A stretch of DNA of 32,937 bases from SG-bin9 sp049323835. Its GTDB lineage: Bacteria; Pseudomonadota; Alphaproteobacteria; Rhizobiales; Xanthobacteraceae. Numbering within the stretch: position 1 is the stretch's first letter; each line of letters begins with the position of its first letter. The stretch lies in NCBI GenBank assembly GCA_049323835.1, contig JBMOOJ010000015.1, positions 1-32,937 on the forward strand, in the 5' to 3' direction. The notes under the pieces are model-generated. The model was not told the origin of the DNA and searched no databases. It saw nothing but the letters and a program-made list of their open reading frames with translations. The translations under genes were made by a program, and so were the position numbers. Positions 1-10,302 of the stretch are shown here, piece after piece.

Positions 1-2139
1 AACCCCCGCGCGGCGGCGATCGCCGAGCTGGTGCTGTGGATCGGCTACCTGCAATGGCACTTTCGAACCAAGGGCGGCCCGCCCGATGAGCCGATCCTGA
101 AAGCGTTCAAGAACATTCAGGTGAAGAACGCGGTGCTGACGTGGGACGGCGAGCCGGTGCCGACGATCGTCGATGGCAAGCAGACCTATCCCAACGCGCG
201 GCGGCCGGAATGGCCGGCGGCGGAGTTCATCGTGGGCAATCCGCCGTTTATTGGGGCAAGTTTTCTGCGTGCGCGGCTCGGCGATGCTTATACAGAGGCA
301 CTCTGGGCGGTTCATCCGCACATGAACGAGTCTGCCGACTTTGTGATGTACTGGTGGGATCGCGCCGCGGAGTTGCTCACGCGCAAGGGCACGGTACTGC
401 GCCGGTTTGGATTGGTGACCACCAATTCCATTTCGCAGGTGTTCCAGCGCCGCGTCATGGAGAAGCACCTGAAAGCGAAAAAGCCGGTTTCGCTGGTGAT
501 AGCAATTCCGGACCATCCGTGGACGAAAGCAACCGACGATGCTGCTGCGGTCCGTATTGCAATGACTGTGGGGGAAGCCGGAACGACGCACGGTGTTTTG
601 CGCGAGACGACAAGCGAGTCCGCACTCGATACAGATGCCCCTCAGATCTCATTCAAGGAATCGACCAGCACCATCAATTCTGATTTAACTGTGGGCGTTG
701 ATGTCACTTCAGCTCGCACCTTGGGCAGTAACGATGGAATTTCTTCACCGGGCGTAAAGCTGCACGGCTCGGGCTTCATCGTCACACCGCAGGAAGCCGA
801 ACATCTCGGGCTCGGCAAACGCGAGGGATTGGAAAAATATATTCGCCATTACCGCAACGGACGTGATCTGACCTCACGACCGCGCGGCGTGATGGTGATC
901 GACTTGTTCGGGCTGAAAGCTGATGATGTTCGAAAAAAGTTTCCTGAAGTCTATCAACACCTCGCGGCAATGGTGAAACCCGAGCGCGAGAAAGAAGCTG
1001 CGCGATCCGGGAGCAAAGATTCGCAAGCTTATGCGAAGCATTGGTGGATGTTCGGAAAGCCGAGACAAGAGTTGAGACCAGCACTTGCAAATCGTCCGCG
1101 CTATATTGGAACAGTCGAGACAACCAAACACCGCGTCTTCCAATTTCTCGACGCCTCGATTGTGCCGGACAACATGCTGATCGCTATTGGCTCCGACGAT
1201 GCCTTCCATCTCGGCGTGTTGTCGTCGCACATCCATGTGACATGGGCTCTGCGCGCCGGAGGCTGGCTCGGAGTCGGCAATGATCCACGCTACTCGAAGT
1301 CACGTTGCTTCGACCCGTTTCCTTTCCCCGACGCCAACAACATCCAGAAGCAGACCATTCGCGTGATTGCCGAAGAACTCGACGCGCACCGCAAGCGCGT
1401 GCTGGACGAGCATCCGCACCTGACCCTGACCGGGCTTTACAACGTGCTGGAGAAGCTGCGGGCGGGGGCTGCTCCCTCTCCCCGCGTGCGGGGAGAGGGT
1501 CGGGGTGAGGGGCAAACGCTCGCGGGGNNNNNNNNNNCTGCCCCTCACCCGGACTCTTCGCTACGCTCAGCGTCCGACCTCTCCCCGCAGGCGGGGAGAG
1601 GTGAGTCCATCGTGCTGACCGAATCCGAACAGCGCATCTTCGATGACGGCCTCGTGCTGATCATGAAGGAACTGCACGACAAGCTCGATATCGCAGTGGC
1701 CGATGCCTATGGCTGGCCGGCAACGCTCTCCGACGACGAGATTCTCGCCCGGCTGGTGGCGCTGAACAAGGAGCGCGCCGCGGAGGAAAAACGCGGACTC
1801 GTGCGCTGGCTGCGGCCGGACTACCAGATTCCGCGCTTCGGCAAGACTGCTGACAAACAGGCCGCCAGCGAGGACGGGGCGCAGGTCGCCGCCGAACTGC
1901 TGCTGCCGGAGACGGCACAGAAGATCGCCTTCCCGTCCGGCGCGGTGGAGCAGACCGCCGCCGTGTTCGCGGCGCTGGCGGCCGCAAGCGCACCGCTCGA
2001 CGTCGCCGCCATTGCCGCGCAGTTCAGGAAAACCAAGACCGCCGAGAAAAAGATCGCCGACGTGCTGGCTTCGCTGGCGCGGCTCGGCCACGTCACGTCC
2101 GCAGACGGCAAGGCGTTCGCGCTGCGCCGGGTGGCGTAA
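1..2139 (+). CDS. YeeA/MmeI-like DNA adenine methyltransferase (5' partial)
   Basis: The frame is open from base 1, so the N-terminus (probably several hundred residues, possibly with a nuclease domain) lies outside the window. The visible part begins in a conserved segment (NPRAAAIAELVLWIGYLQWH) and carries the amino-methyltransferase motif IV as VGNPPFIG near 229-252, followed by the family's TTNSI block near 420. This resembles COG1002/YeeA proteins, which methylate adenine in DNA and may be stand-alone, type IIG/IIL or phage-defence enzymes. The middle (about 480-1250) should hold the target-recognition region and looks less GC-rich than the flanks. The helical C-terminal part resumes at VLTESEQRIFDDG after a palindromic repeat (about 1471-1604) that contains a 10-N gap; the repeat sits in frame if the gap length is right. 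Whether the product is functional is uncertain. Family call is firm; specificity and system type are unknown. Confidence 0.85.
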   Translation, partial: NPRAAAIAELVLWIGYLQWHFRTKGGPPDEPILKAFKNIQVKNAVLTWDGEPVPTIVDGKQTYPNARRPEWPAAEFIVGNPPFIGASFLRARLGDAYTEALWAVHPHMNESADFVMYWWDRAAELLTRKGTVLRRFGLVTTNSISQVFQRRVMEKHLKAKKPVSLVIAIPDHPWTKATDDAAAVRIAMTVGEAGTTHGVLRETTSESALDTDAPQISFKESTSTINSDLTVGVDVTSARTLGSNDGISSPGVKLHGSGFIVTPQEAEHLGLGKREGLEKYIRHYRNGRDLTSRPRGVMVIDLFGLKADDVRKKFPEVYQHLAAMVKPEREKEAARSGSKDSQAYAKHWWMFGKPRQELRPALANRPRYIGTVETTKHRVFQFLDASIVPDNMLIAIGSDDAFHLGVLSSHIHVTWALRAGGWLGVGNDPRYSKSRCFDPFPFPDANNIQKQTIRVIAEELDAHRKRVLDEHPHLTLTGLYNVLEKLRAGAAPSPRVRGEGRGEGQTLAGXXXXAPHPDSSLRSASDLSPQAGRGESIVLTESEQRIFDDGLVLIMKELHDKLDIAVADAYGWPATLSDDEILARLVALNKERAAEEKRGLVRWLRPDYQIPRFGKTADKQAASEDGAQVAAELLLPETAQKIAFPSGAVEQTAAVFAALAAASAPLDVAAIAAQFRKTKTAEKKIADVLASLARLGHVTSADGKAFALRRVA
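1471..1604. repeat. Composite palindromic repeat inside the methyltransferase gene
   Basis: Two strong hairpins flank an assembly gap. The left one has arms CCCTCTCCCCGC (1474-1485) and GCGGGGAGAGGG (1488-1499). The right one has arms CCTCTCCCCGC (1578-1588) and GCGGGGAGAGG (1591-1601). Between them GGGTGAGGGGC (1503-1513) pairs with GCCCCTCACCC (1540-1550), so the whole element is a large palindrome centred on the N run. A solo version of the hairpin lies at 2191-2231. It is read through in frame as low-complexity Pro/Arg/Gly-rich sequence. Confidence 0.85.
1528..1537. other. Assembly gap (10 N)
   Basis: Ten N characters sit at the centre of the palindromic repeat, which is where a hairpin would stop sequencing or assembly. 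The true length is unknown, so reading-frame continuity of the methyltransferase across it is not proven. Confidence 0.99.
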
Positions 2140-2190
2140 GGCCGCACCTTCCGTTTATCCCTTACCGATTCGAGCCCCTCACGCGCGCAT

Positions 2191-2231
2191 GCCCCCTCAC
2201 CCCAACCCTCTCCCCGCAGGCGGGGAGAGGG
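2191..2231. repeat. Solo palindromic repeat after the methyltransferase
   Basis: A perfect 12-bp stem, CCCTCTCCCCGC (2206-2217) with GCGGGGAGAGGG (2220-2231), is preceded by CCCCTCACCCCAA. It is the same family as the element inside the upstream gene. The interval 2140-2466 holds nothing else I can recognise apart from the icd ribosome-binding site; the hairpin may act as a transcript end for the methyltransferase but has no T tract. Confidence 0.8.
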
Positions 2232-2466
2232 AGTGCGGCACGCATCTGCCGGCTCGCCTGCGTCCCTCTTGCCCGCGAGTCGCCTTGTCCGAGTGCGGGC
2301 TCGCCCGTGGTCTCCTGCCCGCGCGCCCGCGTCAGCCGCAAAGCCCTCCGCCGAAAGCCGCCTTCCAGCCCCGCTTTGCGGGTGCTATAGCCAGCCCCGA
2401 CGAACCGGTTCCGGTTCCCCGCCAATGAACGCTCTCTTGCGCACTCCAAAGGTAAGGCCCTGCTCC

Positions 2467-3687
2467 ATGGCTAAAATCAAGGTGACAAACCCGGTTGTCG
2501 AACTCGATGGCGACGAGATGACCCGGATCATCTGGCAGTACATCAAGGACAAGCTGATCAACCCGTTCCTCGATGTCGAGCTGATGTATTTCGACCTTGG
2601 CATGGAGTATCGCGACAAGACCAACGATCAGGTCACGATCGACGCCGCCAACGCCATCAAGAAGGTGGGCGTCGGCGTCAAGTGCGCCACCATCACCCCG
2701 GACGAAGCGCGGGTGAAGGAATTCGGCCTCAAGGAAATGTGGAAGTCGCCGAACGGCACCATCCGCAACATCCTCGGCGGCGTCATCTTCCGCGAACCGA
2801 TCATCTGCAAGAACGTGCCGCGCCTGGTGCCGGGCTGGACCAAGCCGATCATCATCGGCCGCCATGCCTTCGGCGACCAGTATCGCGCGACCGACATCAA
2901 GTTCCCGAGCAAGGGCGTGCTGACGATGAAGTTCGTCGGCGACGACGGCACCGTGATCGAGAAGGAAGTGTTCAAGGCGCCCGGCGGCGGTGTCGCCATG
3001 TCGATGTACAACCTCGACGACTCGATCAAGGACTTTGCCCGCGCCTCGTTCAACTACGGCCTGTCGCGCGGCTACCCGGTCTATCTCTCGACCAAGAACA
3101 CGATTCTCAAGGTCTACGACGGCCGCTTCAAGGACATCTTCCAGGCGATCTTCGACGCCGAGTTCAAGAAGGATTTTGACGCCAAGGGGCTCACTTATGA
3201 GCATCGCCTGATCGACGACATGGTCGCCTCGGCGCTGAAGTGGTCGGGCGGCTACGTCTGGGCGTGCAAGAACTACGACGGCGACGTGCAGTCCGACACC
3301 GTGGCGCAGGGCTACGGCTCGCTCGGCCTGATGACCTCGGTGCTGCTGACCCCGGATGGCAGCGTGGTGGAAGCGGAAGCCGCGCACGGCACCGTGACGC
3401 GCCACTACCGCGAGCACCAGAAGGGCAAGGAGACGTCGACCAACTCGATCGCGTCGATCTTCGCCTGGACGCAGGGCCTCTCCCACCGCGCCAAGCTCGA
3501 CAACAACCAGGACCTCGCAAGATTCGCCAAGACGCTCGAGCGGGTCTGTGTTGAAACCGTCGAAGCAGGGTTCATGACCAAGGACCTCGCGCTCCTCGTC
3601 GGCGCCGACCAGCGCTGGCTCTCGACGACCGGCTTCCTCGACAAGGTCGCCGCGAACCTGGAAACCGCAATGGCGAAAGCAGCGTAA
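2467..3687 (+). CDS. icd: NADP-dependent isocitrate dehydrogenase
   Basis: TCA-cycle enzyme oxidising isocitrate to 2-oxoglutarate with NADP+, cytosolic homodimer. The 406-residue product matches the usual length of the eukaryotic-type (subfamily II) enzyme found in alphaproteobacteria. Visible landmarks are VKCATITPDEAR (71-82), the substrate loop SPNGTIRN (94-101), an acidic metal site region IDDMVA, and the cofactor region GTVTRHYREHQKGKETSTNS. The frame is open further upstream to 2233, but that part is Pro/Ala/Arg-rich and unlike any IDH, so the ATG at 2467 (start MAKIKVTNPVVELDGDEMTR) is chosen; GGTAAGG lies about 9 bases before it. It is followed by an intergenic repeat at 3699-3811 rather than a clear T-tailed terminator. 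Confidence 0.97.
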   Translation: MAKIKVTNPVVELDGDEMTRIIWQYIKDKLINPFLDVELMYFDLGMEYRDKTNDQVTIDAANAIKKVGVGVKCATITPDEARVKEFGLKEMWKSPNGTIRNILGGVIFREPIICKNVPRLVPGWTKPIIIGRHAFGDQYRATDIKFPSKGVLTMKFVGDDGTVIEKEVFKAPGGGVAMSMYNLDDSIKDFARASFNYGLSRGYPVYLSTKNTILKVYDGRFKDIFQAIFDAEFKKDFDAKGLTYEHRLIDDMVASALKWSGGYVWACKNYDGDVQSDTVAQGYGSLGLMTSVLLTPDGSVVEAEAAHGTVTRHYREHQKGKETSTNSIASIFAWTQGLSHRAKLDNNQDLARFAKTLERVCVETVEAGFMTKDLALLVGADQRWLSTTGFLDKVAANLETAMAKAA

Positions 3688-3698
3688 CCCAATCTTCA

Positions 3699-3811
3699 TC
3701 ATGCCCGGACATAGCCGTTCGAAGAACGGCGTTCTACCGAACGCCTATGCCGGGCATCCATCTTTAGAAAATCAAGGTAGATGGATTGCCGGGTCAAGCC
3801 CGGCAATGACG
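3699..3811. repeat. CATGCCCGG-family intergenic repeat, copy 1
   Basis: Starts with TCATGCCCGG and ends with CCGGCAATGACG, with inner arms CATCCATCTTT and the related TAGATGG pairing across the middle. It also contains a CCGTTC/GAACGG hairpin found in copy 3 (25011-25129). Copies 2 and 4 are at 14823-14912 and 28590-28680. All four lie between genes. Confidence 0.85.
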
Positions 3812-3830
3812 CCTTAACCGGAATAGCAAA

Positions 3831-4277
3831 ATGACGCGGAACGACTTCTCCTTCTTTCACCCGTTCCGCGTCCGCTATTCGGAGATCGACGGCCAGGGCG
3901 TCGTCTTCAACGCGCACTACCTCACCTATTACGACACCGGCACGACGGAATACTTCCGCTGGATCGGCTGGGACCAGCTCGCCGATGCCAGGGCGAGCGG
4001 CATCGATTTCCATGTCGCCAAGTCGGTGGTCGAATACAAGGTGCCGATCCGGCTCGATCAGGAGATCGAAGTCGGCGCGCGCGTCGGCCGCTTCGGCAAC
4101 TCCAGCATGACGATCGATCTCGCGATCTTCCCGAAGGGCTCGACTACCCTGCTCGCCACCGGCGAGCTTGTGTGGGTCTATGTCGATCAGACGACGCACA
4201 AGAGCGTCCGCATTCCCGACCGCATCAGGCAGATGTTCGCCAAGCGCGAGAAGCATCTCGCCTCTGTCGACGCCTGA
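3831..4277 (+). CDS. YbgC/FadM-like acyl-CoA thioesterase
   Basis: A 148-residue single hotdog-fold protein of the 4-hydroxybenzoyl-CoA/YbgC/FadM thioesterase group, which hydrolyses acyl-CoA to free acid and CoA. The signature is RYSEIDGQGVVFNAHYLTYY (15-34), with the probable catalytic Asp at residue 20 and the conserved asparagine-histidine-tyrosine run that starts the long helix. Length is typical for one hotdog domain acting as a dimer or tetramer. The ATG at 3831 follows the repeat directly and has only a weak ribosome-binding site (GGAAT). The substrate cannot be told from sequence. It may share a transcript with the SDR gene 78 bases downstream. Confidence 0.88.
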   Translation: MTRNDFSFFHPFRVRYSEIDGQGVVFNAHYLTYYDTGTTEYFRWIGWDQLADARASGIDFHVAKSVVEYKVPIRLDQEIEVGARVGRFGNSSMTIDLAIFPKGSTTLLATGELVWVYVDQTTHKSVRIPDRIRQMFAKREKHLASVDA

Positions 4278-4355
4278 TCGGCATCACGCACGCTTGACGC
4301 GGCGAATGCAATTGCTGGTCATTGCGGAAACATCCTGGACCTGCATGATGCGGGA

Positions 4356-5108
4356 ATGACACCGCAGACCACGGCCACCGGCCAGCAGACCTCCACATTC
4401 ATCGTCACCGGCGCGAGTTCGGGCATCGGACGTGAACTCGCGCAGCAACTCGCCGCACGCGGCCACGCCGTGATCGCGATCGGTCGCGACGGCCAGCGCC
4501 TCGCCGAGACCGCGAAGGCATCGCCCCGGATCACTGCGATACCGTTCGATCTCCGGAAGATCGAGACAATTGACGCCTTCGCTGCCGCCCTTCTTGCCGA
4601 TCACCCGCGGATTACCGGCATCATCAACAATGCCGCGATCCAGCACGACAAGCGCGTCGATGATGCGAGTTACACAGCCGCACAGATCGACGAGGAGATC
4701 GCGATCAACCTCACCGCACCGATCGCACTGACGCGCGCGCTGCTGCCGCATCTCAAGACGCAGCCGCACGCCGTGATCGTCAACCTCGGCTCGGGGCTCG
4801 GGTTCGTGCCGAAGCGAACATCGGCCGTTTACAGCGCGACCAAAGCGGGCTTGCGCCTGTTCTCCGATGCCCTGCGTGTTCAGTTGCAGGGGAGCGGCGT
4901 GCGGATCGTCGAAGCGATCATGCCGCTCGTCGATACGCCGATGACCGCAGGCCGCGGCGGCGAGAAAATGCCGGCGGCGACCGCGGCCGCCGCGATCCTC
5001 GACGGACTCGACAGCGGCGCGCCACAGATCTTCATCGGCAAGGCCCGCGCACTCCGGATGATCCTGCGGTTCGCGCCCTCAGTTGCCGCGCGAATGATGC
5101 AGCGATAG
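4356..5108 (+). CDS. Short-chain dehydrogenase/reductase, DltE-like
   Basis: A 250-residue classical SDR with a Rossmann fold that binds NAD(P)(H). Motifs: cofactor loop TGASSGIG (18-25), NNAA (91-94), and catalytic Ser146, Tyr159 and Lys163 in the YSATK arrangement, with Asn118 completing the tetrad. The sequence style resembles proteins labelled DltE-like (named after a Gram-positive teichoic-acid locus), but this organism type lacks teichoic acids, so the name says nothing about substrate. It lies 78 bases after the thioesterase in the same direction, so co-transcription is possible. Confidence 0.88.
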   Translation: MTPQTTATGQQTSTFIVTGASSGIGRELAQQLAARGHAVIAIGRDGQRLAETAKASPRITAIPFDLRKIETIDAFAAALLADHPRITGIINNAAIQHDKRVDDASYTAAQIDEEIAINLTAPIALTRALLPHLKTQPHAVIVNLGSGLGFVPKRTSAVYSATKAGLRLFSDALRVQLQGSGVRIVEAIMPLVDTPMTAGRGGEKMPAATAAAAILDGLDSGAPQIFIGKARALRMILRFAPSVAARMMQR

Positions 5109-5137
5109 CGGGCCGCTCCGCGCTGCCCTCTTCAAAT

Positions 5138-5151
5138 TTGACCTGCGTCAA
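5138..5151 (+). promoter_or_regulatory. FixK/FNR-type box ahead of the universal stress gene
   Basis: The site reads TTGACCTGCGTCAA, a perfect TTGA-N6-TCAA dyad matching the FixK2/FNR/Anr-type consensus. Its centre is 67.5 bases upstream of the start codon; a class II arrangement (centre at -41.5) would put the transcription start near 5186. This suggests induction at low oxygen. Confidence 0.7.
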
Positions 5152-5211
5152 TACGGTTCCCGGCCCGCAGTGACAGGATCGTCCGATCCTACAACCGGAG
5201 GCCGGGCAGTC

Positions 5212-6036
5212 ATGATCAAGGACCTGATCGTCAATCTCGAGCGCGCGCCGTCGCGCCAGCACATCGTCAACTATGCGGTCTCAGTGTCCGAAAGGTTCGA
5301 CGCCCATGTGACCGGCGTCGCCTTCGCCGCACGTTCAGGCGTTGCCGCGGCGGCGATGGGCGAAGTTCCCGCGGACATCATCCGGATGATGGTCGAGGAA
5401 GACAAGCGGATGGCACAGGACGCCATCGGCGGTTTTGAAACCGCGGCGCGGCGAAGCAACATCTCCGCAGAGCCCCATCTCGTCAACGGCACCCTCGCTG
5501 TGGACCGCGCGACGACCTTCGCGCGCATGACCCGGCGGTTCGATCTCAGCGTCATCATGCAGTCCGACAGCGATCATGTCTCGAACGACGACCTGATCGA
5601 AGCGGCGCTGTTCGAATCCGGACGGCCGGTGATCGTCGTGCCGTACATTCACAGGAACGGCATCAACCTCGACCGGATCGTCTGCTGCTGGGATGGCAGC
5701 CGCACGGCCGCGCGCGCCGTCAACGACGCCATCCCGCTCCTGAAGCAGGCGAAATCCGTCGAGCTGCTGCGCGTGACCGACGAGAATAGCGACGACATCC
5801 GCGGCTTCGACATCGCCAACCATCTGGCGCGCCATGGCCTCAAGGTCGATCTCAACGTCGTTCCGGCCGCCGGCATCGATATCGCCAACCGCATCCTGTC
5901 GCATGCCGCCGACGTGTCGGCGGACATGCTGGTGATGGGCGGCTACGGCCACTCGCGGCTGCGCGAGTTCCTGCTCGGTGGAGTGACCCGCGGCATCCTC
6001 GGCTCGATGACGGTGCCGACGTTCATGTCGCACTAG
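5212..6036 (+). CDS. Tandem-domain universal stress protein (UspA family)
   Basis: A 274-residue cytosolic protein with two Usp domains (about 1-150 and 155-274). The second keeps the nucleotide-binding glycine pattern in MGGYGHSRLREFLLGG near the C-terminus; the first is more degenerate. Such tandem proteins bind ATP or other ligands and support survival under oxygen limitation or stress. An earlier in-frame GTG at 5170 was rejected because the ATG at 5212 has a clear GGAGG (5197-5201) and the start MIKDLIVNLE is typical. The FixK-type box at 5138-5151 points to anaerobic or microaerobic control. Confidence 0.92.
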   Translation: MIKDLIVNLERAPSRQHIVNYAVSVSERFDAHVTGVAFAARSGVAAAAMGEVPADIIRMMVEEDKRMAQDAIGGFETAARRSNISAEPHLVNGTLAVDRATTFARMTRRFDLSVIMQSDSDHVSNDDLIEAALFESGRPVIVVPYIHRNGINLDRIVCCWDGSRTAARAVNDAIPLLKQAKSVELLRVTDENSDDIRGFDIANHLARHGLKVDLNVVPAAGIDIANRILSHAADVSADMLVMGGYGHSRLREFLLGGVTRGILGSMTVPTFMSH

Positions 6037-6049
6037 GCGACGCGAGCGC

Positions 6050-6064
6050 CGATGGGCCGGAGAG

Positions 6065-6078
<14 letters not shown>
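6050..6078. terminator. Hairpin between convergent usp and alaS genes
   Basis: A perfect 10-bp stem, CGATGGGCCG (6050-6059) and CGGCCCATCG (6069-6078), with a 9-base loop. It includes the alaS stop codon and lies 14 bases after the universal stress gene stop. There is no T tract, so intrinsic termination is only a suggestion. Confidence 0.45.
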
Positions 6079-8731
<2,653 letters not shown>

Positions 8732-8904
8732 TGCCGTCCATCGTCTTGATATGCGCCTGCGATGCCGGCCCAAGGTTCAGCGCGCCCGAAGGGCTGACCA
8801 CAGCCACGAATTACAGGGAAGCAGGAAATGTTCCGAATTCGCTTTTAGACGGCACGCTTTGCCCTGTCCAGAAAGGGGAGCGCCGGCAAAACGGCGCAAC
8901 GGCC

Positions 8905-8923
8905 GCCGGATGCATGATCCGGC
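8905..8923. other. Hairpin in the ppk2-alaS interval
   Basis: GCCGGAT (8905-8911) pairs with ATCCGGC (8917-8923) around a 5-base loop. It lies 32 bases beyond the ppk2 stop in the direction of transcription and has no immediate T run, so it could be a weak ppk2 transcript end or part of the alaS leader. The rest of 8732-8954 shows nothing I recognise. Confidence 0.35.
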
Positions 8924-8954
8924 AACCCCGTTGGCCTGACATTTGGATCGGCGG

Positions 8955-9881
8955 CTAGTAGCGCGCCGGTACGTACATCTCGGGCGGGATCGGGCCGCGC
9001 AGATAGTCCGGATGCCGCACCCGCGGCGGCAGGATCACCGGCTGATGGACGACCTCCCGGTACGGGATTTGATCCAGCAGATGCGAAATGCAGTTGAGAC
9101 GGGCGCGCTTCTTGTCCACCGCATCGACGATCCACCACGGCGATTCGGCCGTATGGGTGCGTTCCAGCATCTTCTCCTTGGCCTTGGTGTAGGCCTCCCA
9201 GCGGGTGCGGGCTTCCACATCCATCGGGCTCAGCTTCCACTGCTTCAGCGGATCGCGGATGCGCATGGTGAAGCGGAATTCCTGCTCCTCGTCGGTGATC
9301 GAGAACCAGTACTTGATCAGGATGGTGCCGGAGCGGATCAGCATGTTCTCGAATTCGGGCACCGAGCGGAAGAACTCCTCGTACTGCTCGTCAGTGCAGA
9401 ACCCCATCACCTTCTCGACGCCAGCGCGATTGTACCAGGAGCGGTCGAACAGCACGATTTCGCCGCCGGCCGGCAGATGTGCAACATAACGCTGGAAATA
9501 CCACTGCGAGCGCTCGCGCTCGTTCGGCGCCGGCAGAGCGGCGACGCGGCAAACACGTGGATTGAGCCGCTGCGTGATGCGCTTGATCGCACCGCCCTTG
9601 CCCGCGGAATCGCGGCCCTCGAACAGCACGACGATCTTTTTCTTCTCGTGCTGGACCCAGTCCTGCAGCTTCACCAGTTCGCCCTGGAGGCGGAACAGCT
9701 CCTTGAAATAGACGCGGCGATCCAGCGACGGCCCGGCCGGAACGTCCTCGAGATCATTCACCAGCGCGTCCAGCCGCCCGTCGTCGAGCTCAAGTTCGAG
9801 CTCTTCGTCCAGGGTGTCGGCCAGATCCTGCGTAATGCGCTCACGCAGCGCGGCGCTATCGGCTTCCGTCGTCGTGGTCAT
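8955..9881 (-). CDS. ppk2: Polyphosphate kinase 2
   Basis: Transfers phosphate between polyphosphate and nucleotides, mainly making NTP from NDP at the expense of polyP. The 308-residue protein has one PPK2 domain: Walker A GRDSAGKGG (89-97), Walker B-like DRSWYNR (146-152), and lid segment RIRDPLKQWKLSPMD (208-221). This single-domain architecture fits class I PPK2. The open frame extends to 9983, but the ATG at 9881 has a GGAGG 5 bases before it and starts an acidic N-terminal region (DEELELELDD) common in this class. It is divergent from the gcv operon and may share a transcript with alaS 223 bases downstream. Confidence 0.94.
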   Translation of the reverse strand: MTTTTEADSAALRERITQDLADTLDEELELELDDGRLDALVNDLEDVPAGPSLDRRVYFKELFRLQGELVKLQDWVQHEKKKIVVLFEGRDSAGKGGAIKRITQRLNPRVCRVAALPAPNERERSQWYFQRYVAHLPAGGEIVLFDRSWYNRAGVEKVMGFCTDEQYEEFFRSVPEFENMLIRSGTILIKYWFSITDEEQEFRFTMRIRDPLKQWKLSPMDVEARTRWEAYTKAKEKMLERTHTAESPWWIVDAVDKKRARLNCISHLLDQIPYREVVHQPVILPPRVRHPDYLRGPIPPEMYVPARY

Positions 9882-9942
9882 TGTGGCCTCCGGTCGGCAT
9901 GTTCGCGGCATTTTTGACATGCATGGCCGAGACGACAGCGGT

Positions 9943-9969
9943 GTGACGCGGTGCCTGGCCTGGTATAAT
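9943..9969 (+). promoter_or_regulatory. Probable gcv promoter
   Basis: A perfect -10 hexamer TATAAT occupies 9964-9969. The -35 is weak: TGACGC-like sequence around 9943-9948 gives about 15-17 bases of spacing. Transcription would begin near 9976, at the left arm of an inverted repeat and about 115 bases before the glycine riboswitch. Confidence 0.45.
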
Positions 9970-9970
9970 C

Positions 9971-10002
9971 GCGGTTGCGGCAACTTTGTTCATTGCAACC
10001 GC
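9971..10002. promoter_or_regulatory. Inverted repeat at the start of the gcv leader
   Basis: GCGGTTGC (9971-9978) is a perfect inverted copy of GCAACCGC (9995-10002), with 16 bases between. It begins 1 base after the -10 hexamer, so it could be an operator over the start site or a hairpin at the RNA 5' end. Confidence 0.5.
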
Positions 10003-10088
10003 GAGATAGCCGTGAAAAGCAGCAGCTATCGCGTTGACAGGGTCTTGGCTCGGTCCGGTTTCCGTCGTATCAACGGCCCCGTAGAGCA

Positions 10089-10249
10089 GATCGCGTTGGG
10101 AGAGACTGGCTTCGTGCCGGCGCCGAAGGAGCAACCGCCCCGGAAACTCTCAGGCAAAAGGACCGCGTGATCTTTTGACATCTGGAAAGAGACATGGCCG
10201 CAAGCCGTGTCCGCCGACGGGATAATACTCTCAGGCACAGCGACAGATG
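10089..10249 (+). ncRNA. Tandem glycine riboswitch
   Basis: Two consecutive glycine aptamers precede gcvT. Aptamer 1 (about 10089-10172) has the conserved GGGAGAG, GCCGAAGGAGCAA and CTCTCAGGCAAAAGGACCG blocks, closed by GATCGCG/CGCGTGATC. Aptamer 2 (about 10179-10249) has GAAAGAGA, GCCGACGGGATAA and CTCTCAGGCACAGCGACAG, closed by a perfect CATCTG (10179-10184)/CAGATG (10244-10249) P1. A 6-base linker joins them. In this class glycine binding normally turns on expression of the glycine cleavage genes. About 50 bases separate aptamer 2 from the gcvT start; GTCCGGA (10264-10270) and TCCGGA-type sequence (10278-10283) may form the expression platform. Confidence 0.95.
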
Positions 10250-10302
10250 GGGCTTCGACGACTGTCCGGACAAGAGGTCCGGAACGTCATCAGGAGCCTA
10301 TG

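Noticed and set aside
2165..2178. GATTCGAGCCCC resembling a tRNA T-arm
   Set aside because: No matching acceptor, D or anticodon stem could be drawn around it. I found no tRNA or rRNA in the window.
2233..2466. N-terminal extension of icd
   Set aside because: The frame is open, but the residues are Pro/Ala/Arg-rich and partly encoded by a repeat; the family start is at 2467.
2332..3702. A 456-codon open frame on the minus strand
   Set aside because: Antisense to icd, with biased His/Val/Asp/Arg composition and no domain.
5170..5211. GTG start for the universal stress protein
   Set aside because: The ATG at 5212 has GGAGG at good spacing and matches the family; the GTG would also place the start upstream of the expected transcription start.
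9914..9969. TTGACA at 9914 with TATAAT at 9964 as one promoter
   Set aside because: The spacing is 44 bases, far too long; only the -10 is retained.
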